NCBI GenBank assembly: GCA_013423325.1
Contig: BLJB01000150.1
Coordinates: 186,001-250,000 of the forward strand
Length of the DNA: 64,000 nt
Reading direction: 5' to 3'
Origin: Usnea hakonensis
Taxonomy: Eukaryota; Ascomycota; Lecanoromycetes; Lecanorales; Parmeliaceae
Part shown: one piece after another, positions 29,959-39,776 of the stretch
Position numbering within the stretch: the stretch's first letter is position 1
Layout of the letters: every line of letters starts with the position of its first letter
The notes under the pieces: generated by a model
The model's input: only the letters and a program-made list of their open reading frames with translations
Databases searched by the model: none
What the model was told of the DNA's origin: nothing
Translations under genes and position numbers: made by a program

Positions 29959-32103
29959 ATGTACCCGAGACGCTTTGTACTCAATATTATTCATGGGATA
30001 GTTCCATTTTCTATCGTTCCCCAACAATGTATCGAATCCCGTCGACCGATCCTTTCACGGCTAAATCATGCTGTCTCCCAATGGGTTTGTCGCCACTACT
30101 CACAGATAACATCGACAGCAGAAGAAAAAGAGAGAATTCCACAAGGCTCAGAAGTGGGGTGTGGAGTGCGTCGAGTCAAATACGATGACCTTAACGTCAC
30201 TCCTAGCCTCAGGTTCATCATCCTTGACGACGCCCAGCATCCGTCAAGAGCACAACGTGGGGAAATCGCGGAGAACGAGCAAAATGCTAATCAGGTAGCA
30301 AGTAATCAGCCCATACAGTCAACAGTAGAGGCAGAGCATAAGCAGTCACAAATATCTACTGTCAACAAAAAGAAATTGGATAAGCGTTTCGTCAATAAAT
30401 TATTAAAGGACAAGGGGCTGTTCTCACATGACTGGAGGATAGCGTTCAATGAATTGCAAAAACATTACACACCCGAAAAGGTTGACAACTCCAAAAGTGC
30501 GGATACTCGGGGTGACGCACGGAATCTGATTCAAAGTGCTGGCTCTCATGTTCAGTATTCTGGTGGCGGCGATATACAGATCTCTCCAAGAAATGCAATC
30601 TCTATATCTCGCAAACACGGACCCTTTGAACTTGCTCACAAGGTTCCTCCTCCCGCTAAGTGGTCGGAAGCAAGTTTAAGTCTCTACATTGAGGCCCTTG
30701 CGGAATCTCAGAGGGCTAAAGCTGACGTCACTTGGGCAGAGAAACCCCAAGTAAAGGGCTGGACTAACATTGGGGACGTTGTCACTGCTTTTGACAATGT
30801 TTTCTACGGCTCGACGTCACAAGAGTTCTTGAGCATCAAGGCTTGCAACACCGCGTTGCGTTTCTTCTACGATCATGGTATGATGGCGAAGGCCCGGTCT
30901 CTCTATATTCGAATGGAGGACTTGAAACTGCCTATTCAAACCGAAACGTTCAACATATTATTGCGCGGTTCAGCTTCGCAGAGGGATCTCCACAATTTCA
31001 CGTTTCTCCTGAAGAACATGGCTCGTCGGGGTTTCAAACCTAACGAGGAGACCTGGGCATTGTTTCTCCAAGTAACCGACAATAGCGAGGTGCGAGCTGT
31101 CATTGTACGGAAGATGGCGGAAATGAATATGCTGGACAAACTTGGCATTAGGAGGGATGTTGCTGCTCAAATGGTGCACTATGAGATCTCGGACTACCTA
31201 GCCGACGGTCATGATCATCATGGCTTTCTTCGTTACATGAACACCAAGTACGGGCCCGGATGGCTATCGACTAGCGCAGGCAACAAGCTTCTAAATGAGG
31301 TGGCCAAGCGCAAATCGGTCCGGGAGAGTCTAAGTTTGCTTTATGAGATGAAGGAAGCTGGCTTTATGCCTAATGATATCTCGATCAATACGTTACTTCG
31401 GCACTGTCTACCATTGAGGCAGCACGGGCTAGCAATTGAGACATTGGAAGCTTTCGAAGATCATTACCAATTGTATCCTAGGCATGCAGCACATGAGACG
31501 CTCTTTTTGCAAGCATGGAGAAGTCGTTTGCTCAACTTCTCTGCCGTGATCTGGAAATCTGCTTGTATCTACAACGCAGTATCCGAGGAAATGCGAAACC
31601 TTGTCTCTCAGAGTCTGCTGTCTTATACTCCCGCATTGGACGAAAGTATCCAACCTTCCGAAGTAGCTGAGCCTAGCAACTTGAGTCGGAACGCGAAATT
31701 CAGAAAGTTCGCAGGGATGTCTGCCGTTGGCGTCGACGGGCCTAGAGGAGCTGAGATATACGAAGCCATGAACACTCTAAATTTGGGGCCTCGAGAAAAG
31801 GCCTTGAAGTGGGCGCAAGTTCTTTTAGAGAGTAACCTCCGTATTTCAAGGACATGCGCGTTGACACAGGATCTACCACAGCTACTACGCCAAGCTCTGA
31901 CAATGGACAAGACTTGGGCTGCCGAAGGCTTGTATAAACAAGACGATTGGCGGAAGATGTTACTACATATCATTGTGGTGGAGGTGAACGTCATTAGGTG
32001 CCAAAGGGAGTATCCACAGTCCTATAGGAAGGTCACAACTGAAAGCCGTGACTCTCGAAACCCACTCCTATCGATTACAAATGACGAAGAAAATCAAGAT
32101 TAG
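29959..32103 (+). CDS. Mitochondrial pentatricopeptide repeat (PPR) protein, 714 aa
   Basis: This is a single exon starting at the first ATG of the frame (MYPRRFVLNIIHGIVPFS); the frame is open further upstream but without ATG. The first 50 residues are basic and hydrophobic with no acidic residue, a mitochondrial presequence ending near CRHYSQ. PPR-type helix pairs are visible around 300-470: NTALRFFYDHGMMAKARSLY, TFNILLRGSASQRDLHNFTF, LLKNMARRGFKPNEETWALF, and later NDISINTLLRHCLPLRQHG. Such proteins bind mitochondrial RNA for stability or translation. The target cannot be read from the sequence. It is divergent from the proteasome gene. Confidence 0.8.
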   Translation: MYPRRFVLNIIHGIVPFSIVPQQCIESRRPILSRLNHAVSQWVCRHYSQITSTAEEKERIPQGSEVGCGVRRVKYDDLNVTPSLRFIILDDAQHPSRAQRGEIAENEQNANQVASNQPIQSTVEAEHKQSQISTVNKKKLDKRFVNKLLKDKGLFSHDWRIAFNELQKHYTPEKVDNSKSADTRGDARNLIQSAGSHVQYSGGGDIQISPRNAISISRKHGPFELAHKVPPPAKWSEASLSLYIEALAESQRAKADVTWAEKPQVKGWTNIGDVVTAFDNVFYGSTSQEFLSIKACNTALRFFYDHGMMAKARSLYIRMEDLKLPIQTETFNILLRGSASQRDLHNFTFLLKNMARRGFKPNEETWALFLQVTDNSEVRAVIVRKMAEMNMLDKLGIRRDVAAQMVHYEISDYLADGHDHHGFLRYMNTKYGPGWLSTSAGNKLLNEVAKRKSVRESLSLLYEMKEAGFMPNDISINTLLRHCLPLRQHGLAIETLEAFEDHYQLYPRHAAHETLFLQAWRSRLLNFSAVIWKSACIYNAVSEEMRNLVSQSLLSYTPALDESIQPSEVAEPSNLSRNAKFRKFAGMSAVGVDGPRGAEIYEAMNTLNLGPREKALKWAQVLLESNLRISRTCALTQDLPQLLRQALTMDKTWAAEGLYKQDDWRKMLLHIIVVEVNVIRCQREYPQSYRKVTTESRDSRNPLLSITNDEENQD

Positions 32104-33157
32104 TCGGACAAACCACGACCCTTGGCAAGGCCAAAATTTGGATAAAACGCAACCAAAGGGTTCGCCCACCCTGATCATTCTCACAACAGCTCACTTGAGT
32201 ATTCGGCGAAGCTTACCTGCTCAGCATCCCCGTCGCGCCCTATCTCGTCCTTTTATCGATTGCCCAGTCTCAATCGATCCGGGAAAGTCCGTTGTGGCGC
32301 AGCCACTGCTTCTGGTCCTTCATTAGAGCGAAAAGCATTCGACGTACCTGCGCCCACCTTGATCGACAGATCACGCTCCTTTGTGGACTCCTCTAAGGAT
32401 CGAGATCACTGTGGAGATGTCCAAGCTCGTAGGCACGGAGAGTGAGGATATGTAAAATTCATGTATACGCGTTTGTGCTCATGTGTGCCTTATGATACCC
32501 AAATATAGACTTCATTTAGCCGCAAATAGACCTTTATACGAGCCTGTAAAATATATCTTCTTGGCCACATACCAAACGCACCTAACGCACCTTCGCGGCA
32601 CTGATCAATGACACTAATCTTCTTGAATTCCCATGGATCGTTTGCAGTCACCACGGTTGCAAATGATGACCGCACATGGTTGGTCGCGGTAATGAGGTGG
32701 GACTATGGTACCAAACTTCTTTGTAGACTAGCACAGATCGCTACTTCCTCATTACCCTTTCTTGCATAGCTTTAGATCTCGAGGCGGGAGAGCTGTCCAA
32801 AAGGAGAAAAGGAAGGGGGCGGGGGGAAGAAGCTTGCCCAGTTTCAGACTATCGTGCGGTCCCAGAACGCAGTGATTCCTAATTTTGGGGGAACTAACTC
32901 CTTTGTGAGACTGTCTTTTTATATAGAAAAACACGCAGTAGTCTCCTTGCTCTATCCTCAATTGAACCGACTTGGTTTTCAGCCCATCTACCTGAACACC
33001 TCGGGATAGCTCAATTGCCTTCCCAACGTGGCGCCGTGATGAATATTCCGTGATCGGTGTTGCCCATCTAATCGAACAAATACGGCTGTGGCTAATTCAG
33101 AGTACGCTCCATGCTGACTGCGTTGAAAAGACTCGTCGCTGCCGAGGCTTTCGAATT
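32104..33157. other. Gene-free stretch, 32104-33157
   Basis: Short frames only. A small purine-rich patch (GGGGGCGGGGGG-like) lies at about 32814-32828. No RNA gene or repeat is recognised. Confidence 0.45.
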
Positions 33158-33695
33158 TCACTGATTTATACCATCAAAAGCGACTGTCCTCGGGGTAGGC
33201 CTATGCAACAGATCAATTTTTGGCCGATCGAGTCTGCCAGCAAGAGACAAGAGGATCGTAAAGGGTTCGTATTGCTCACTTATATGCCTCGGAGGATTGG
33301 AAGATTGAAAGATTGGCAGACCCGCGTCTACCGCTGTATTTGTCAAATAATGACGATACAGGTGTTCAGAGCCTACCTGCTGGTTGTTCATCTTTCCAGG
33401 TCTGTTCTTGCATTGCCATGTCCCCAGTTGATGCAGAACAGTCGATGCTATGGCAAGCGTTTTGGCCTCTGTTTTGGTCCAATTCATCGAGTCCAGGATA
33501 ACTTCCGAGCACGGCCGAAGTAGAACCGCTGATGCTGCTCTCAGACTGAAATTTTATCTGATGACCGCTTTCATCTCCAATTATTGTTCTGCGAATCCAA
33601 TCGTCGATCAGACGTCTTCTCTCGTCGTCTATAGGAATTCCATGTAACGAGGTGTTGTAGCCGCTAGTATCCTCAACGATACTCCCTTCGCTCAT
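33158..33695 (-). CDS. Hypothetical protein, 164 aa, 2 exons
   Basis: Exons in transcription order are 33695-33377 and 33333-33158, joined in phase 1 by a 43-nt intron (GTAGGC, TTTGACA branch, ATACAG acceptor). The product starts MSEGSIVEDTSGYNTSLHG and is hydrophilic, with an Arg/Asp-rich helix (DDERRRLIDDWIRRTI) and a C-terminal part with ISEQYEPFTILLSLAGRLDR. No domain is recognised. The intron is close to the minimum size and the model rests only on frame continuity, so a chance pair of frames is a real alternative. Confidence 0.35.
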
Positions 33696-34594
33696 GACTG
33701 TGCTTGCTTGACCTAGGACAGCCCTCGCGGCTTGTTGCAGTGCCTTGGGTGTGCAGTCTATTCCAGGATCTCAAAGCCCACGGGAAGCCGCTCAACAATT
33801 ACACCGTGAGCATGTCTAGGCAAACCGCGAAGGACTTCGGACACTGAGTCTACTTTGCACTCTATACGCTGATCCTAATCGTGTTGCACTCTATATTGCT
33901 GAGCCTATTCGTGCTACGTAAAGCTTGTAGCTTTGACCATGATCAGTGAGAGGTTTGGGCACGCGAAGCTGAACATACAATAGTAGGACCTGCGGCCGAT
34001 TAGCCAATTTTTCTGCGCCTTTGCAATCACTTAGACTCTGGTACTAGAAGCAGGTCCATCGCAGAGAATCATAAAGTATACCGCTAGGTCTTAGCTACCT
34101 GGCACATTGTAATCTTCCGAGTTCGGTCATATATAGTTGATTGCCCCGAAAGACAGCCAACTTGGTGTTCATGGCATTAGATACTACCATGTACCTCTAC
34201 GCAATCGGCAGCCTGGAACGGTATTCATCTGCAGTATTTGCTCCAATTCCCACAAACTACCGTCCCTGGCATGAAACTAAGAACCAAGAGCTGGCTATCA
34301 AGCCCCGTGCTTCGCCAGCATGCCTTGGTACAGCTCTCGGTCACCATATCAACAATCCATAATTTTATGCAACTTGCTGCATAGCATTTCAGTCGATCGC
34401 TCTTCCGCGGCAACTGGTACCCCTTAGCTACGGAAGGCTCTAGCTCCCAAAGATCAAAACAAGCCAAAGAAATGTGCTACCAATGATAGTCGCCCGCCGT
34501 AGTCGGTACTCTAAGACCGCGACATCAGGCAGAAGACAGTCAATCTTTCTTGACTGTCTGAGAGAAGTTCAAACTAAGGCTTCGATTCCAATTG
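33696..34594. other. Gene-free stretch with a short tandem duplication
   Basis: An imperfect duplication of 29-30 bp lies at 33855-33913. The rest shows short frames only and must include the promoter of the next gene. Confidence 0.5.
33855..33913. repeat. Imperfect tandem duplication of 29-30 bp
   Basis: Unit 1 (33855-33883) and unit 2 (33884-33913) both begin TTGCACTCTATA and end TCGTG, with about five differences including one inserted base. Confidence 0.7.
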
Positions 34595-35637
34595 ATGGAT
34601 TTCAAGAGTGAAAATACATTTGATCTGGAAGCAAAAGCTCTGCGACAATTTGATACACTCGTAAGCAAAGGGGAGATTCTATACGAGCCGCCAAGGACAT
34701 CAATTCAATGGGTTCAGGGTTTTCAGGTACTGATAGAATCCTTGAATGCCTACCCATTCGAGTGTAAAAGAGCAATTGCGAGCTGATCATGCAACTCGTG
34801 CAGTTCCACTGCGACATGACGCCAGCGTTGAGCAAGAAGCCAATTCTCCAGCGCGATGATCCAGGTCGTTCGAAACCTATTGGTCCTTTCGTCAATCCTC
34901 CCGAGGAATGGATCTTAGCCAGAATTGGGCAGTCGCACAAGCTGATTCTGAACAAATACTGTGTTTATCGCCCAATGCTAATTTTACATACAAGCCTCTT
35001 TGTACCGCAGACGGAAGACCTAGATCTGAATGATCTAACGGCTGCATGGGTGATCTTGAAGCAGATAGAGACACCACAAATGATCATATACAATTGTGGT
35101 GTAGAAGCTGGCTCCTCTCAAGGGCACAAGCATATCCAGATCTTTCCGCGAATTGATTCTGAAAAGTTCCAGATGTTTCCGTCAAAAGCTAAGTCCGAAA
35201 AAGGCAGGTCTTTCTGTTCTACCCCAATACCGGAGTTTCACCTCGATGGATTATCAAGTGTCTGAAGCTGACTTTCGAAGTCAGACGTGGAGACGCACAT
35301 CTCAAACGTGCCGTTCATGCATTTCGTTCTTCGCCTGTCGAAGGACTCATCCCCTGAACAAGTCTACACGCAGTATGAGAGACTTCTCAATATGACGAAG
35401 AATGCCCTGAAAGCTGCAGATGCCGGCACCGACTATAACCTGATATTAGTCTCGGAGTGGATCGCCCTGATACCACGTAGGAGGAAAGGCTGGGGGCCCT
35501 TTATCGCAAATGCCGCGAATATGGTGGGCTCCCTTTGGCTCAAGAGCGAGGCACAGCGAGATGAAATACTCGAACGCCCACTTCTAGACATGCTTGCTGA
35601 GTTGGGTATCCCTTTGCAGGATACCCAGGCAAGGTGA
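34595..35637 (+). CDS. Diadenosine tetraphosphate phosphorylase / ATP adenylyltransferase (APA1/2 type), 3 exons
   Basis: It splits Ap4A with phosphate into ATP and ADP. Exons are 34595-34726, 34804-35203 and 35285-35637. The first intron (77 nt, GTACTG...CGTGCAG) joins in phase 0. The second is best explained as an 81-nt GC-AG intron (GCAGGT...GTCAG, branch GCTGAC), giving KSEKD-VETHISNV and a 294-aa product. Key parts: CDMTPALSKKPILQRDD, the nucleotidyl-transfer motif GSSQGHKHIQIFPR with the HxHxQ-type histidines, VPFMHFVLRL, and YNLILVSEWIALIPRRRKGW. These are the landmarks of the fungal APA1/APA2 branch of the HIT superfamily. The protein is slightly short at the N terminus compared with yeast (about 320 aa). 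The second donor is unusual. Confidence 0.8.
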
Positions 35638-37845
35638 GCCGCAGTGGAAGAGTGTCTGTTTCTGTATCTAGTGTTCATATGATCCAGGGGCACACTTTCG
35701 AGTTACTTGCCAAAGCATTGATTGTGTCAAAGATTTCCACCGAGGCTACAGTCATGTGTGTGCCCATAAATCCCCAAGACTTCGATTCCTACCTTAAATC
35801 GTACGATTACGGAAAAGGACAGGTCCAGTGAGTCAGGCTCCTGTCACCTGCCGTCTTGTTAAGAGACAGCTCTGTGCCAAAGAACCTTTAATATCCTTTT
35901 CAAGAGAAGATTTGCTGAATTAAAGAAGCTGCGGGATTTTTACCAAATACCTTCACTTAAGTAATAAGCTATCTAACAAAGGTGATCAAGCCTCTCATAA
36001 ATCTCAATCGACCATGGACTGATCGCTTGAAAGCTCTCCCAATACTCTCTTCAACTAGCCAAGGTACTTCAGCCCTTCCTTAGTGCATCCTCTGGTGTTC
36101 ATATTGAGAGAAATGCGGCACGCTCCTCCTGATTAAACTTGGAATAAACCGGCTCGCTCTGCAGTCGCTTGTATTGGGTGCTACGGGAGACCGTCTCTAC
36201 GGCAGTCACGGTGTGCCCTAGGAGATATACAAGGGCTATTATAATCCACTACAAGTCTGTACTGATAGATTGGGAAGATAATCAAGTGTCAATGGTTACA
36301 GAAACTTTGATTTTTCTATGTGCGTAGTCGCTATGAACATGTCGATAGTCGGAAAAAAGCACGTTAGGGGCCAAGTCAGTAGGACCACTGATCCGTGCTG
36401 CGAGTCGTACACGATAATGTGCTGGAACAGATTGAAATATGATCGAGAGTTCCGGCAAAATGGGGCTCATGGGGCTTCTTCATTTCCTGTGGCTTTGGTA
36501 ATCGACACGATGGGCAAATCAAGACCCCGCTCCACAGGTCACGGTGCAATGGCCGTGCAAAACAAACATGGTTTACTCAAAATCAGACAAACGATTTGCA
36601 GACTTTAGTGTTGTGAGTACCTTATTCCCAGGACGTGGTTCGATGAAAGGAAGAACTTACTTAATGTACATTCGCCCTTGCTCTCTAACAGAAGTTCAAG
36701 CAAGATGCTGTACCCGCCATACCCCTACCGCGAAATTTTAGATCCTCAGAACTACATTGCTTCGTCGGAAAGCCTAAGAGGTGATGTGGGAACGCTCCTT
36801 ATCAGTTCAAGCCGCTACATGTGAATCCGCTGCATCGTTAGAATTCAAGTCGAACGAAACACTACTTCCTATGTCCCTGTGCCAATCACGCTCCAAGATA
36901 TACTCCATCTCATTATTGACCGTTACCCCTTCCCAAAACCCAGACCGGCTCCTTGGACCATCATTATCGTCATCTCACCACATAGACTCGAACGCCTAAC
37001 ACCATCTCCGTGACTCCTCTCCCTCAATCCCATAATATCCTCAACCAACATCCCTCCGCCATCTCAGTCGCGCACATCCCAGCTCTAAACACCAATTACA
37101 AAGCCAGCTATTGACCCAGAAGAAAAAGAATCACGTCCAAATCCTGCAGCTCTCAGGCCTCCACCTCCATTCTTAAATCCACCACGACTCGTGCCAGCCA
37201 GGCGCTAAACGGAAACGACAACTCCCCATTTTCCCTCCAAATCTTGCCTCTCCTCCCATAACGAACGTCCTTACAAAAAAGCATTTCAATTCAAACCCCG
37301 CAAAGTCCAGACCAGTCTCCCGGACATCATCTCAATTCCTTAACCCACCTCATTATCATAATCATCAACCCCTCCCCCATCACCTACCACCTTCCGCAAA
37401 ACCCCAACCCCTTGAAAAATCCCTCCATCTCCCCCTCTCCCCGACCCCTCCCTACAATACCCTTAGGCCCTCAACCTCTCATACTCTCCCTTTGTTCCCC
37501 CTCCCCCCCAAAACAACAGCTTAAAACACTCCCAGCCAGCCATACACATTGATCGTGCTTCGCTTTGTTCGCTCAGGAGGATAAGAGGATAAGGTATAGC
37601 TACTGGATGGTAGAGAGGAAGTGGAGGGGAGATGATATAGAGGAGATGGGGGGGGTCAGTTGGGGGAATGGGAGTGGAGGATAGGAGGTATTATTTATTA
37701 GAGGGCGATTATTTACATACGAAAGAGGTTTCTATATAACAACAGGGATCGTCAATGTCGGATCTAGACGCCACAAGAATTTCTAGCTCGTCCAAGCCAA
37801 ACCAGCCTTCTCTCCACATCTACATTCACCAACCAGCCATCCTCA
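35638..37845. other. Gene-free stretch, 35638-37845
   Basis: From about 36990 to 37540 the plus strand is strongly C/A-rich and nearly free of G, with no open frame. From 37600 to 37680 it switches to G/A-rich. The left part has only short frames. This gap separates the conserved gene block from the HeLo gene. Confidence 0.55.
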
Positions 37846-39776
37846 TCATATACTAATACTCTCCAAAGCATCAACAACCAAAGTGCTAAACCCATGCTGC
37901 AACTTGGCCCCCGTCTGCATCTCCCCTTCGACCTCACCAGCCCCCACGCCAAACGCCGCGCGCCCTTCAATGCAACTCTTCACGGCGGTGTAATATCTGT
38001 CGCCGAGGTTCCCCTTCACAAAAGCCAGGTAGCTGGAATCCGGCTTGAGAAGACGTTCGCGGACCGCTTTCAATTGGGCTGGCTTGGCGGAGTGGGTGTC
38101 CATGGTGATGATGTGCTCGATGCGTTTCCAGTATGCGATTTCGAGCAGGATGATGCCGAGACTGTAGATGTCGAAGATTTTGCTGTAGGTGCCGATGGCT
38201 TCGACGCCTTGGTAGTTGGGGTGCACGTAGAGCATCAGATAGTCGTCGAACTCGGTCCCGGTGGTGGTTGTCTCGCCGTCCTTATTCGGGCGAGCGTATT
38301 CGTAGCCGGTGATGTACGGTTCCGATATGCTCGAAGTGCTGGGGTCGGGGAAGAATATCACGCCGTCGCTTCGTAAGCCTTTGTGCAGCCAGTTGACGGC
38401 GTGGAGATAGAGCATGCAGGTGCTGATTTTGTGGGCGAGGGAAATTCGATCCGTCAAGGATGGTTTGGGGTCTGTGAAGATCATCTGACGGAGCGAGACT
38501 GGCGACGATCTTTCCTTGGGTCTTTCGAAGACGAGACCAAAACGGGCGTTGTGGTCACTGTCTTTGGTATCGTCCCTATCGTTGAAGAAACCCAGACAGT
38601 GGGGAGCGCAGAATTGCTTGGGTATCTCAGATTGGAGGAGAGAGGCTAGGCTCTTGATACGTTTCAGATCCTTTGGTACCGGCACGTGCCGGTCTAGGCT
38701 GCGATCATACTTCGTCCTGTATGCTTTCCATTCAATCCAAACATGCTGCTTAGTGCCATCGCTAGAGGTCAGCTTGCCTTCTGCGCGGATTCTGATATCG
38801 GACGTGGTAGCTGAGGTGGCATCCTCGTCGTATTCGATTTGTGAATAATCCAAGTGCGATGAAACTGTATTCTTTTGGGGACCACTAGAGTGACCACCAC
38901 TGGACATGTCATGGCTAGCATTGAGGCTTTTAAACCTAGCGAGAGACGCTAGAGCGTTTTGATGGCGGTGTCTGTTTGAGGCACTTGAAGAAGCGACTTT
39001 GTCATGCTCTTGCGGTAGCATTGCAGCCGTCACCAAGTGTGTGAGTTCGTCAAATGAAGCCCGCATCTGTACCATTTCGAGATAAGTCTTTTGTGTTGCT
39101 ATTTCTAGCGCTCGCGCCTGATGTCCGTGCATCAGCTCCTGGAGATGGTCGTTGAGTTCAGCTAACCTGCCGAGGAACTTCAAAAATACGTCCTTATCAA
39201 ATGCAACCCACTTCAGCCTTTTGGGATTCTTCATTACGTTGCTTGCCATGCTGGCTCCCCGGGCTATGAAGTTTCTGCTGCGGATTTGATTGCCCTTGTC
39301 AGGCTCTTGCTCGTAGGGAACAGCTATATGCGAGAACTCTTCTAGCAGGTCCATTTCGGTAGCTGCATTCTCACTTGCTGTATCTTCGGATGATTTGAAC
39401 TCAACGTATTTACCACCGATCTTGGCAAGGTTCTTTGTGGACACACTAATTTCTGTAAGAACAGCAATCAAAGTGAGCTTATCAGCTCTTAGATGGTTAG
39501 GTAGATCTTGACCGTCTCTGAGAACAGTAAGGCCTGCAACCTCACACCAGTCAAGTAGTCGGGAGTATTCAATCTGGAGCCTGACTCTCATATAGCGACA
39601 ATCTTCTGGCATACCAGCAGCTGCAATGAAGTATTTGAAGCCTAGCTTTCAATTAGCAATCTGATGGGCGCACATTGTTTGGCCTAGGCTATGAATGATG
39701 AACCTTTGACACAGCCATCGAGCAGTTGCAGTATGAGCGATGCAGTCCCAAGGGTTGTCCCAATAGGATCGACCAT
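37846..39776 (-). CDS. HeLo-domain protein with C-terminal pseudokinase domain, 2 exons
   Basis: Exons in transcription order are 39776-39704 and 39641-37846. The 62-nt intron (GTTCAT, branch GCTAATT, acceptor GCTAG) gives a 622-aa product. Residues 1-24 (MVDPIGTTLGTASLILQLLD) form the hydrophobic first helix typical of HeLo domains. The domain runs to about 210 (RLLDWCEVAGL; KWVAFDKDVFLKFLGRLAEL). HeLo domains are membrane-targeting, cell-death-inducing helical bundles in fungal HET-S-type proteins and resemble the four-helix bundle of MLKL. Residues 300-600 look like a protein kinase fold (LYLHAVNWLHKGLRSDGVIF; FDIYSLGIILLEIAYW), but HRD reads HKG and no DFG is visible, so it should be inactive. 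No prion-forming motif is seen at the C terminus. Its upstream trigger is unknown. Confidence 0.8.
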
